Made by a program: the position numbers and the translations under genes. Below, in pieces: positions 41,415-49,319 of a DNA stretch of 64,000 nucleotides. This DNA is from an uncultured Alistipes sp. (GTDB taxonomy: Bacteria; Bacteroidota; Bacteroidia; Bacteroidales; Rikenellaceae), in the NCBI GenBank assembly GCA_900770635.1, contig CAAGLB010000138.1:1-64000 (forward strand). The letters run 5' to 3'. The first letter of the stretch is position 1. Each line of letters begins with the position of its first letter. The notes below the pieces were generated by a model. That model did not search any database. It was not told the DNA's origin and saw only the letters and a program-made list of their open reading frames with translations.

Positions 41415-42818
41415 TCAGTTTCGTGGCGACAAACGACCTATGGCGCTAAGCTTCGTTGCCTCAACCTTCAAGCCCAGCACAGCCTTTGCCGTTGCGAGGT
41501 CGATGACATATACCGAGGGGTAGTCATTTGTCACGGTAACAGCGACATAGACCTTACCGTTCTCCGAATAAGGAGTAGTGCCGAGGCTCGAGATAACATC
41601 AGCCGATGGAAGCCCCTCGACAGGGGTGAGCGTCTGTGCCTCAACGTCGAAGATAGCCAACTGGTTAGCCACCATAGTCTTTGAAGGAGCAAGAGGCTCA
41701 GAGTACATAAGCATCAAGAACTTGGAGCCACCAACATACCACGTGCGCTGAAACGAACGACCATCGGCCAACGCCTCGATATTTACGTAGTAGCTATCAT
41801 CAAACTCGTAGCTTCCCGCCTTGATGCGCACCACGCCCGCAGGGAGCACTGTTCGCTGACGCTCATCGGCCATAGTTTTGGCATACGACGGCGAGAAGAC
41901 ATATACATCTCCCGACTCGGCACGCCACACCGTTTGATAGTACTGCGACTTGTTGCGACCAGCGGCATAGCTAATCTTGTCGGTGCGCAACAGACGCTTA
42001 TGGCTTAGCGTCTCGTCGTCGAAGATGGCTATCCAGCACTCGTCGGGATACTGAGTCCACTGCAACTCTCCCTCCTTATATGAGCCACTTCCCGAGCCAC
42101 CAGCCTCGGTCTTTACGAGGTCCTCGAAGCCCTCACGCACCCACTTACCACCGTCGGCCTTCACGCCATACTGGCTTAGGCCCATAGGCACAGCGGCCGA
42201 GAATATCTTGCCATCGACCTCCTCGATGCCCGCCAAAGTTACATACTCGCCATTGCCCAGGAAGTTCTCGGCAAGGTAGTGCTCCTCGAGGGTGTTGTTA
42301 GTGGTGTAAGTCTCAGCCTCGACGTCAAGTAGCGACACGAGTATTGCCTTTGGTAAGTAGCCATTTTCGTCGGCAAGCTCAGTAGGACCATCGCCCGTAG
42401 ATGTGGTCATGACATATTTGCTATAAGTGCCAACAGTAGTGAAGCGTCTTACGGCATACTCTGCGGGGCGTGCCGAGAGAGTATAGTCGTCGTTCATCAC
42501 GTAGGAGCGTGTTGTGCCAGCATTTCCCTGATTGTAGGTTAGGCCATAGAGGTATTTATCCTTCCAAAAGACCCAATACGATGCGCCATCATTAACCAAG
42601 CCCTGCTCCATGCCCACAACACCGCTATCGAGGGTTGATGCCGTGAGCAGAGCATTCGTCGTTGTATTGGAGAATACGCCCTCCGAGGCGATGACGTATG
42701 GGCGCTCAACACCATCGTCATACCCACCATGGTTATTACCGTTAGTCGGCTCACACGCTACAGCGGCAATGATTGCTAATGCCGTAATACTTAGCTTAAA
42801 TAAAATCTTTGTTCTCAT
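41415..42818 (-). CDS. xusB: DUF4374 lipoprotein, XusB-like siderophore-binding protein
   Basis: 467 residues. Lipobox AAVAC gives Cys22, followed by EPTNGNNHGG. The mature part has repeating beta-propeller-like units (YVIASEGVFSNTTTNALLT, WVFWKDKYLYGLTYNQGN, SKYVMTTSTGDGPTELADE), characteristic of DUF4374. In B. thetaiotaomicron XusB is the lipoprotein partner of XusA and captures siderophores. The start ATG is 42816-42818. It is 22 bp downstream of xusA and 31 bp upstream of xusC. Confidence 0.82.
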   Translation of the reverse strand: MRTKILFKLSITALAIIAAVACEPTNGNNHGGYDDGVERPYVIASEGVFSNTTTNALLTASTLDSGVVGMEQGLVNDGASYWVFWKDKYLYGLTYNQGNAGTTRSYVMNDDYTLSARPAEYAVRRFTTVGTYSKYVMTTSTGDGPTELADENGYLPKAILVSLLDVEAETYTTNNTLEEHYLAENFLGNGEYVTLAGIEEVDGKIFSAAVPMGLSQYGVKADGGKWVREGFEDLVKTEAGGSGSGSYKEGELQWTQYPDECWIAIFDDETLSHKRLLRTDKISYAAGRNKSQYYQTVWRAESGDVYVFSPSYAKTMADERQRTVLPAGVVRIKAGSYEFDDSYYVNIEALADGRSFQRTWYVGGSKFLMLMYSEPLAPSKTMVANQLAIFDVEAQTLTPVEGLPSADVISSLGTTPYSENGKVYVAVTVTNDYPSVYVIDLATAKAVLGLKVEATKLSAIGRLSPRN

Positions 42819-42840
42819 ACTATCTATATTTATTATTTTG

Positions 42841-45252
42841 TTATTTTCCACCAAACATCACGCGCAACTTCACATAGTAGGCACGTCCCGCCTTCTGAAG
42901 GCTAAAATTGTCGTAGAGACGTTCGTTGCTAAGGTTGCGGCACTCCACCGACAGGTTATAGCGACCACCCTGCAACGAGTAGCCAATAGATAAGTTGTGC
43001 GAAAACTGCTTAGGTATCATAAACTCATCCTTGTTTGCACCAATGCGTGATGAGTAGTAGTAGAAGCTATGCAGATACTGATTGTCGTAGGTGATGGTCA
43101 ACAAGTCACCACTCTTGATGGCATCGTGCCACGTAAATGTAATGTCGCTGTCGGCAAACATATATGGAATGTTGGGCATGCGGTCGCCATAGCCAAGGTT
43201 GGGCATCGACGTAGTGCCTATGGCAATCTTCTGATTGTCACGTACATCCATGTACGATAGGTTACCACCTACCGATAACCATTTGGACAGTGTATAGCGC
43301 ACCGACACACTACCGCCAAGCGTCATCACTCGTCCATAGTTTAGGTAGCTCGCAGCAGCCTTACCGCCGCTCAAATCAACGATGTTGCGCTGGATATAGT
43401 CGTTTGTATTACGAAAGATGAAGCCGCCCTCGACATATAAATTATGTCGATGCTTAGCACCTAAATCCACTGAGTAGCTGACATTTAGGTTTAGGTTGTC
43501 GCTATTCTCAGGGCGGATGCCTATATCTCCCATCTCGAGATCCTCGTCACCAAACATCTCCTCGATAGAGGGCAGGCGGTAGGCCTTCTCGTATGACAGC
43601 TTAGCTTGTAGTTCGCTTGCTACAAACCATGTTGCAGCAGCACCATAGCCCAACGCACTATTTCTACGCATGGCCTCGACAAAGTTAGACTGGTTGGCAT
43701 CTGTTGCCACCGGTCCTGTGGCCACCACCGAGTAATATTTGGCAAAGAGCGATAGGTTCCACCTATCCGATGGGCGCAAACGATACTGCAAGCCCGTGAT
43801 ATTCTTCATCGTATGCTTATCAATAGCCGAGTTCTCAGGCTCATTAGCCAAGAGCGACGTGGTGCTACGACGAAAGTCGTTGAGAACATGATTAAGGGTT
43901 ATGGTATGCACCTTAGAGATGCGATAGTTGAGTGTTGCCGTAGCGCTCCAATTACGGTTGTTGGCTCGCGAATGCTGATACGACTGCTCGCCAGGCGAAT
44001 TTAGGCGGTGCCTCTCGCCGAGCCAGTTGTACTTATATTGTGCTGTGTCGACATTCGTTGTCGCCGTATGGTTGTATGTCGCCGTTAGCGTGAGGTCGAG
44101 GCCATCTACCACGATGTTGCGCTTCAGATACTCCACCGAAGGAATTAGCGAGTAGCCATGACGATGCTTCTGGCCGTAGACAATGTCCTGACGCACACCC
44201 GTTTGTATCTGCTTGGCCATCTGCGAGTAGCTGATGCCAACGACAAAACGGTCGGCCCAAGATTTGTCAACAACGCCAAACTTAGCCACCATAGCTTCGT
44301 TGCGATAGCGGTCGTTGAAACGCTCAACGCTTATCTTATTGTCCTTATCGATGCGCCCTGTGGCAAAATCCTCAATTGCCGCCTCAACACGATAGTTGTT
44401 GTCGGAGTAGTTCTGAAAGGCATTTACCTCCCACATAACACCATTCTCAAATGTCTGTCCAGCATGTATGTTTGAACGATGGGTGTTAAACGAGCCAAAG
44501 GAGTAGGACGCATCGGCAAACCAGCGGCGACGACTCTTGTTGGTCACGATGTTCACAACGCCGCCAATGGCATCCGAGCCGAAGCCCACAGGCACAACAC
44601 CTCGATATACCTCTATACGCTCGGCAAAGCCCGCAGGTATGTTGTTGAGCGAGAACGAGCTACCAACACCCTCCTGAGGCACGCCGTCAATAAATATTTT
44701 GACATGCTTGCCCGTGAAGCCATCTACGGTGATAGCCATATCTGAACCTACACCGCCCGATTCACGAAGCTTCAGGCCAGGAGCTTTGGCCAGGGCATCC
44801 GACAGATTTTTTGAGCTGTTGGCCAACGACTGCGCATCTACAACTACGGCATTGAATGGCGAGCGACGCATCTGCTCCACACCCGAGGCCTTGATAACAA
44901 CCTCGTCGATATGTGTCGACGACTCGGCAAGCTCGAAGTTTATGTTTCTCGAATTTGTGCCAACGACCACAACCTCGCTATCGCTCTCATAGCCCAACAT
45001 CGAGGCCTCGAGCAGATGCTCGCCACGTGCGATGCGCAGCGTGAAACGACCTTGAGCATCTGTTGTTGTGCCAATGGTAGTGCCCTTAACGGCAACGGTG
45101 GCATACTGCAACGGCACGCCATCGCTGCATGTCACCACACCCGAAAGATGAGCAACGCCCGATGTTGCTGGCGGCTCGGTGGCATGCACCATCGCTGGCA
45201 CAAGAAGCGACAGAATAGATATAATAATATGTGCGACATGTAGGTTCTTCAT
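42841..45252 (-). CDS. xusA: TonB-dependent siderophore receptor, XusA-like
   Basis: 803 residues. It has a signal peptide (to ~24), a CarboxypepD_reg-like domain (~33-110: LQYATVAVKGTTIGTTTDAQG), a plug (~115-230: RRSPFNAVVVDAQSLA, VDGFTGKHVKIFIDGVPQEG, DAIGGVVNIVTNKSR) and a barrel ending YYVKLRVMFGGK. With the DUF4374 lipoprotein and PepSY-TM protein downstream it forms the three-gene layout of the xusABC xenosiderophore system. The ligand is not knowable from sequence. No obvious Fur box was seen. Confidence 0.88.
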   Translation of the reverse strand: MKNLHVAHIIISILSLLVPAMVHATEPPATSGVAHLSGVVTCSDGVPLQYATVAVKGTTIGTTTDAQGRFTLRIARGEHLLEASMLGYESDSEVVVVGTNSRNINFELAESSTHIDEVVIKASGVEQMRRSPFNAVVVDAQSLANSSKNLSDALAKAPGLKLRESGGVGSDMAITVDGFTGKHVKIFIDGVPQEGVGSSFSLNNIPAGFAERIEVYRGVVPVGFGSDAIGGVVNIVTNKSRRRWFADASYSFGSFNTHRSNIHAGQTFENGVMWEVNAFQNYSDNNYRVEAAIEDFATGRIDKDNKISVERFNDRYRNEAMVAKFGVVDKSWADRFVVGISYSQMAKQIQTGVRQDIVYGQKHRHGYSLIPSVEYLKRNIVVDGLDLTLTATYNHTATTNVDTAQYKYNWLGERHRLNSPGEQSYQHSRANNRNWSATATLNYRISKVHTITLNHVLNDFRRSTTSLLANEPENSAIDKHTMKNITGLQYRLRPSDRWNLSLFAKYYSVVATGPVATDANQSNFVEAMRRNSALGYGAAATWFVASELQAKLSYEKAYRLPSIEEMFGDEDLEMGDIGIRPENSDNLNLNVSYSVDLGAKHRHNLYVEGGFIFRNTNDYIQRNIVDLSGGKAAASYLNYGRVMTLGGSVSVRYTLSKWLSVGGNLSYMDVRDNQKIAIGTTSMPNLGYGDRMPNIPYMFADSDITFTWHDAIKSGDLLTITYDNQYLHSFYYYSSRIGANKDEFMIPKQFSHNLSIGYSLQGGRYNLSVECRNLSNERLYDNFSLQKAGRAYYVKLRVMFGGK

Positions 45253-45277
45253 AGCTCAAACATTCTATTTCACGGTG

Positions 45278-45285
45278 CAAAAATA
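45278..45285 (-). promoter_or_regulatory. -7 promoter element of the xusABC-like operon
   Basis: TATTTTTG on the minus strand, 25 bp before the xusA ATG. The -33 region is weak, which could allow activator or iron-dependent control (inference). Confidence 0.5.
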
Positions 45286-45394
45286 GATGAACTATCAAAG
45301 ATCTACAATCGCAAATATTTGGTAAAAAGCTAAACACTCACCCCCAAATGTTGGGGATATGGCAGCGCTAATTCACTATTATTCTGCGGGTTAG

Positions 45395-45480
45395 CAATAT
45401 GTGAATGAGAAATAGGGATATGAGGTAATATGGGTTGATATGTGTTAATATATGTGCGCATATTACCCCATCGGAACTCA
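45395..45480. repeat. ATATG-rich 10-base-periodic stretch with inverted end
   Basis: ATATG recurs every 10 bases four times (~45418-45452) and is followed by GCGCATATTACCCC, the inverse of GGGTAATATG-type units. It can fold into an imperfect hairpin. It lies in the ~380-bp gap between xusA and yidD. Confidence 0.5.
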
Positions 45481-45505
45481 TCGTCCCCATTCCTAAGTAA
45501 GAAAC

Positions 45506-45634
45506 AATTTCTTGTTAGAAGTGTGCCGAGTGCTACGCTCGGCAAAAATGCCACCGATGGGTAGTACTTGAGTACGTCCCATTGGTGGCATTTTTTGTTA
45601 GGGGCCGCAATCGACCTCTTATCACAAGAAATTA
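45506..45634 (-). repeat. Stop-codon-embedded palindromic element, copy F
   Basis: 129 bp with terminal repeats AATTTCTTGTTAG / TTATCACAAGAAATT (same type as A). It holds a hairpin GCCGAG-TGCTAC-GCTCGGC, the central GCCACCGATGGG...CCCATTGGTGGC stem with GTACTTGAGTAC inside, and a GGGGCCG/CGACCTC side stem. The yidD stop TAA (45632-45634) is within the terminal TAATTT. Confidence 0.85.
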
Positions 45635-45892
45635 AGGTACGGGGTCGTACCCACTGCCTCCCCACGGGTGGCAGCGGAGTAGTCTCTTTACCGTAAGATA
45701 TAAGCCCTTGATAGGTCCATGCTTGCGCAAAGCCTCAATGGCATACTGCGAACAGGTAGGCACAAATCTACATGTTGGGGGTTTTAGTGGCGACAGACAT
45801 AGCTGATAAAACCTGACTAAGAGTATCAGCGGAAAGGCCACAATGCGTTTAACAATGCTCAGCAACCTCTGAGAGAATCTTGGTGATGGCAT
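45632..45892 (-). CDS. yidD: Membrane protein insertion efficiency factor YidD
   Basis: 86 residues of the DUF37/YidD family. A short amphipathic N-terminus (LLSIVKRIVAFPLILLV) precedes the signature YQLCLSPLKPPTCRFVPTCSQYA and HPWGGSGYDPVP. It assists YidC-dependent insertion at the inner membrane. The ATG at 45890-45892 lies inside the end of rnpA (44-bp overlap), a usual arrangement. The stop codon is part of element F. Confidence 0.93.
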   Translation of the reverse strand: MPSPRFSQRLLSIVKRIVAFPLILLVRFYQLCLSPLKPPTCRFVPTCSQYAIEALRKHGPIKGLYLTVKRLLRCHPWGGSGYDPVP

Positions 45893-46235
45893 GAGCGATT
45901 GTTTTATAGGATAATAGCTCCTTTGACGAATAGACAAAGGCTATGTCAAGGTCAGTGCCTCGGCTATCGAGCGCAGCCTTAATATACTTGTTATTAAGAC
46001 GATAGGCCTCACGCATGCGGCGTTTGAGAAGATTGCGCTTATTGGCACGCTTATGGTTGCGCTTAGGCACCGAGAATAGCACTTCGACGCTTGGCGAAGT
46101 GCTATTCTCGGTAAGATATGTATAACGAAAAGGGTACACGAAGCCCGAATGTCCCTCGTCGAACAATCGACGGAGTGCACCAAGCGAGCACAATCGCTCA
46201 CTCTTAGGCAATGTATTAGGCTTCGGCAAATCCAT
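45849..46235 (-). CDS. rnpA: Ribonuclease P protein component
   Basis: 128 residues. The RNP signature RANKRNLLKRRMREAYR (~66-82) is intact, with LPKSERLCSLGALRRLF near the start and IAFVYSSKELLSY. It binds the RNase P RNA for tRNA 5' maturation. It overlaps yidD by 44 bp and is 2 bp from hemD. The Bacteroidota order hemD-rnpA-yidD replaces the rpmH-rnpA-yidD order of many bacteria. Confidence 0.94.
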   Translation of the reverse strand: MDLPKPNTLPKSERLCSLGALRRLFDEGHSGFVYPFRYTYLTENSTSPSVEVLFSVPKRNHKRANKRNLLKRRMREAYRLNNKYIKAALDSRGTDLDIAFVYSSKELLSYKTIAHAITKILSEVAEHC

Positions 46236-46237
46236 TG

Positions 46238-47104
46238 TTACTCTGTCTTGCGAACACGTGTGCGTGTCTTCTTCTGGAGCTTAGACTGCTGAGCACGAAT
46301 AAACTCCTCCTTGTCGTGATCCTCCTTGAGCACCACATCCTCGACCTCGACACCCTCCTCGATCTTACGGCAGTAGATATCGAGAGCCTTGACCATAGAT
46401 GGAGCCTCGGGAGATGGAGCTGCGGCCTTAACCCTAAGACCAGCCTCGATGGCAGCACGCAACGTAGCCTCACCAAAGGTTGCAGCTACTGGAAGCTTCT
46501 CTACATCGAAGTTCTCGCACAACGCCTTGACGTCGGATGGCGAGTAGAAGGCGATGATGTCGTACTCCTCGGGCTTAAGCTCCGACATGTCGGCAGCAAT
46601 GGTACGAGCGAATACCACTGGCGACACTTTGAGATTGAGCTTAGCAAGGGTATCGGGAAGCTCTGGCTTGAAAGGCTCGGTGAGCGCCAAGATAAACTTC
46701 TCGTCCTTATGCTTCACGATGAGCTCCAACAGCGAGTTGAACGTACCATCGGCAAACGAGATCTTACGCTTGCGATATACGATATACTTCTGCAAATAGA
46801 GGGCTACGGCCTCGGTGTTGCAGATATACTTCATGGTCTCAGGCACAGTGATACGTGCCTCCTCGCATATACGGAAGAAGCTATCGATAGTTGTGCGCGA
46901 CGAGAAGATCATTGTAGAGTGCTCGAGAATCTCGGTGCGCTGAGCTCTAAACTCCTTGAGCGACACACCCACCACACGAATTAGTGGATTATAGTCTACT
47001 GTGAGGGAGTGTTTCTCCGAAAATTCATGAAAAGGGGATTTTTCAATGACTGCCGGACGGGGTTGCGACACTAAAATTTTACTTACTTTCAACTTTTTTG
47101 ACAA
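46238..47104 (-). CDS. hemD: Uroporphyrinogen-III synthase (HemD family)
   Basis: 288 residues, longer than typical (~250) owing to an N-terminal ~30 residues and a basic C-terminal tail (QQSKLQKKTRTRVRKTE). Family features are LVSQPRPAVIEKSPFHEF, IFSSRTTIDSFFRI, FYSPSDVKALCE and ATFGEATLRAAIEAGL with the uro-III-binding Thr/Ser pattern. The enzyme closes the tetrapyrrole ring in haem or sirohaem synthesis. The 249-codon ORF on the opposite strand here is a shadow. Confidence 0.85.
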   Translation of the reverse strand: MSKKLKVSKILVSQPRPAVIEKSPFHEFSEKHSLTVDYNPLIRVVGVSLKEFRAQRTEILEHSTMIFSSRTTIDSFFRICEEARITVPETMKYICNTEAVALYLQKYIVYRKRKISFADGTFNSLLELIVKHKDEKFILALTEPFKPELPDTLAKLNLKVSPVVFARTIAADMSELKPEEYDIIAFYSPSDVKALCENFDVEKLPVAATFGEATLRAAIEAGLRVKAAAPSPEAPSMVKALDIYCRKIEEGVEVEDVVLKEDHDKEEFIRAQQSKLQKKTRTRVRKTE

Positions 47105-47216
47105 ATTTACAATTTACAAAAAACTCAACTTTACAAGCTTATTAGCCACACACAGAGCTTTAATTAAATTTATACATGCCTGACAACCATACAAATACAC
47201 GATTGCACATACATAC

Positions 47217-48074
47217 TTAAAGTTGTAATACAACAACCAAGAAGCTCAATGGCAGCAAAAAAGCGGTGCAAAGGTACAAAATCCAATACAAAATCGGAAT
47301 TTTTTTTGCAATAAAGAATACAAAAGTGTCTTTCAAATAGATCAAAAGCATGATGGCAGCACCACAAATAAGGGCTATGCTCCAGCCGTGAAGCTGCTCG
47401 ACAGGGGCTACAAGCCACGCTGCGACAAGCGGGAAGAGCAGCACGACGCATCGCACAAAATTTATGAGCGAGATGCTACGCAGCACCTCGACGTTCGACG
47501 ACTGCGACACCCAGCCAACCACAACATGCAACACATAGAGCCACGCCGCAAAGAGCAAGACGAAGAGTAGCGACACGACGGGGGCTATGATATATATAGG
47601 TGAGCTATACAGATGCGAGTCGCCCGAGGTCAACACATCGGCATAGCGGACACCGACCAACGCACACATGATGATACCCACGATGATGGCAACAACCTTA
47701 AAGTAACTGAGTGGCAGCTCGCCACTATCGCTGGCCATACGGCGCTCGCCATGCACACTCAACATATTGCCCCATATAGCACCCATAAAGCCCCACGAGC
47801 GCAACAACATGTGCAGATACAACACCAACGACACAGCAATAAATAGCTGATAGACAAACGAATCGGCAAACGATGGTGCGAGTAGCGACACATCGCCAGG
47901 CTCAACAATAGTCGAGCCGCTACCGAACATCTCATCTGCGGTCACAGCACGATAGCCACCCTCGTATATAGGGTTGCCCGACATGAGCGACGAGTTGCGA
48001 CCAAACATCTGGTGCGGCGCAACAACATCGTAGCCCTTGCTCACGAGGTCGTTTATAGATATTAGTCTACTCAT
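47217..48074 (-). CDS. DUF4271 membrane protein
   Basis: 285 residues. The N-terminal ~85 residues are soluble (YDVVAPHQMFGRNSSLMSGN). Seven to eight hydrophobic segments follow (FVYQLFIAVSLVLYLHMLL, VVAIIVGIIMCALVGV, IIAPVVSLLFVLLFAAWLYV and others). DUF4271 proteins occur next to hemD in Bacteroidota and have no known activity. It overlaps the histidine kinase gene by 8 bp and precedes hemD by 112 bp. Confidence 0.82.
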   Translation of the reverse strand: MSRLISINDLVSKGYDVVAPHQMFGRNSSLMSGNPIYEGGYRAVTADEMFGSGSTIVEPGDVSLLAPSFADSFVYQLFIAVSLVLYLHMLLRSWGFMGAIWGNMLSVHGERRMASDSGELPLSYFKVVAIIVGIIMCALVGVRYADVLTSGDSHLYSSPIYIIAPVVSLLFVLLFAAWLYVLHVVVGWVSQSSNVEVLRSISLINFVRCVVLLFPLVAAWLVAPVEQLHGWSIALICGAAIMLLIYLKDTFVFFIAKKIPILYWILYLCTAFLLPLSFLVVVLQL

Positions 48075-49302
48075 TCTCCATTCGGTTTAGTGTTACACGT
48101 ATTGTCGTGCCTTTGCCTATTTCGGAGCGCACCACAGCTATTCTGCCACGATGATACTCCTCGATTATACGACGCGAAAGCGACAGTCCGAGGCCCCAAC
48201 CTCGTGTCTTGGTGGTGAATCCTGGCTCGAAGATACGCACCCAGTTTCCTTTGGCAATACCCTTGCCCGTGTCGCTAACCTCCACAAACACAGTGCGGTC
48301 GTCCTCGCCAATCACCACATCAATGACGCCCTGACCTTGAAGCGCATCGAGCGAATTTTTCATAAGGTTCTCGATAACCCACTCGAAGAGTGCTGCATTG
48401 ATTGGCGCCTCGATGGGGGCCATAGCTAGGCCGTTATAGCTCAGCGTGACGTTGCGAGGCACACGGCGTCGAAAATACATAACCGTGTCGCCAACCACCT
48501 CGTTGATGTTCATCGGCGTGAGCTGCGTCTCGGAGCCAATCTTTGAGAATCTGTCGACAATCTTATTGAGGTGCACCAAATCTTTCTCCATCTCGTCGAC
48601 AGCCATTTTGTCGACAGGCTGACTACGCAGATACTCTATCCATCCCAGGAGCGACGACGTAGGTGTTCCGAGCTGGTGTGCAGTCTCCTTGGCAAGGCCC
48701 ACCCACACCCTGTTCTGCTCGTTCTGCTTTGTCGACAGGAAGGCGATATAGGCGAACACCGCAAAAATGGCGATGATGATAAGCTGCACATAGGGGAAAA
48801 ATGCCAGAGCCTCACTATGGGCACTCGACACCAACGATGAGTAGTCGCTAGTGCCATAGTATATCGTTAGCGACGTGGGCGGAATGCGATAGCTCACCGT
48901 AACAGGGTGATTGGCAAGGCTCATCTTCATAATCTCGTCACGCAGCAGCTCCGAGTTCGACAACACATCGCCAGGCAGGTTACTAACAAGTGGCGTGAGG
49001 GCGTCGTCAGCGATAACAAATGGGATTATCATATGCTGGGCTAACTCGCTGAGCAGCTCGGCATTATAGAAGATATATCCCGACGACTTCGACGAGCGCA
49101 ATATATCCTCCCACATCTTCACAGCATTCTGCTCCATAGCTCGCAGCTGCTCGATGGCCAACTCATCCTCGTGCTTCATGGCCGATGACACACTCCACGT
49201 GTAGTATATCGACAGCATGGCAAGCACCAAGCCAACAACGATGACTGCGGTGCGCCGTTGTGTCGAGAATATTCGGCGGCGAAGTGTATCACGAAAACCC
49301 AT
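48067..49302 (-). CDS. Membrane sensor histidine kinase
   Basis: 411 residues. TM1 (~19-38) and TM2 (~170-192) flank a ~130-residue periplasmic sensor. The cytoplasmic part has an H-box KETAHQLGTPTSSLLGW (~205-221), N-box NLMKNSLDAL, and G-boxes DTGKGIAK and RGWGLGLSLSRRI. There is no HAMP domain and no receiver, and no response regulator is adjacent, so it is an orphan kinase by context. It lies between an S41 protease and DUF4271, which suggests envelope sensing. Confidence 0.92.
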   Translation of the reverse strand: MGFRDTLRRRIFSTQRRTAVIVVGLVLAMLSIYYTWSVSSAMKHEDELAIEQLRAMEQNAVKMWEDILRSSKSSGYIFYNAELLSELAQHMIIPFVIADDALTPLVSNLPGDVLSNSELLRDEIMKMSLANHPVTVSYRIPPTSLTIYYGTSDYSSLVSSAHSEALAFFPYVQLIIIAIFAVFAYIAFLSTKQNEQNRVWVGLAKETAHQLGTPTSSLLGWIEYLRSQPVDKMAVDEMEKDLVHLNKIVDRFSKIGSETQLTPMNINEVVGDTVMYFRRRVPRNVTLSYNGLAMAPIEAPINAALFEWVIENLMKNSLDALQGQGVIDVVIGEDDRTVFVEVSDTGKGIAKGNWVRIFEPGFTTKTRGWGLGLSLSRRIIEEYHRGRIAVVRSEIGKGTTIRVTLNRMENE

Positions 49303-49319
49303 AGATCGAAGCTTGATGA

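Noticed and set aside
9238..45634. Palindromic elements as insertion sequences with a transposase
   Set aside because: All copies are 111-131 bp with no ORF; they can only be non-autonomous elements or structured RNAs.
46235..46984. 249-codon ORF on the plus strand
   Set aside because: It lies fully antisense to hemD, has no promoter or family features and reads as a Leu/Arg-rich mirror of the hemD codons.
47170..47451. 93-codon minus-strand ORF overlapping the DUF4271 gene
   Set aside because: It is out of frame with DUF4271, Cys/His-rich by chance and has no promoter.
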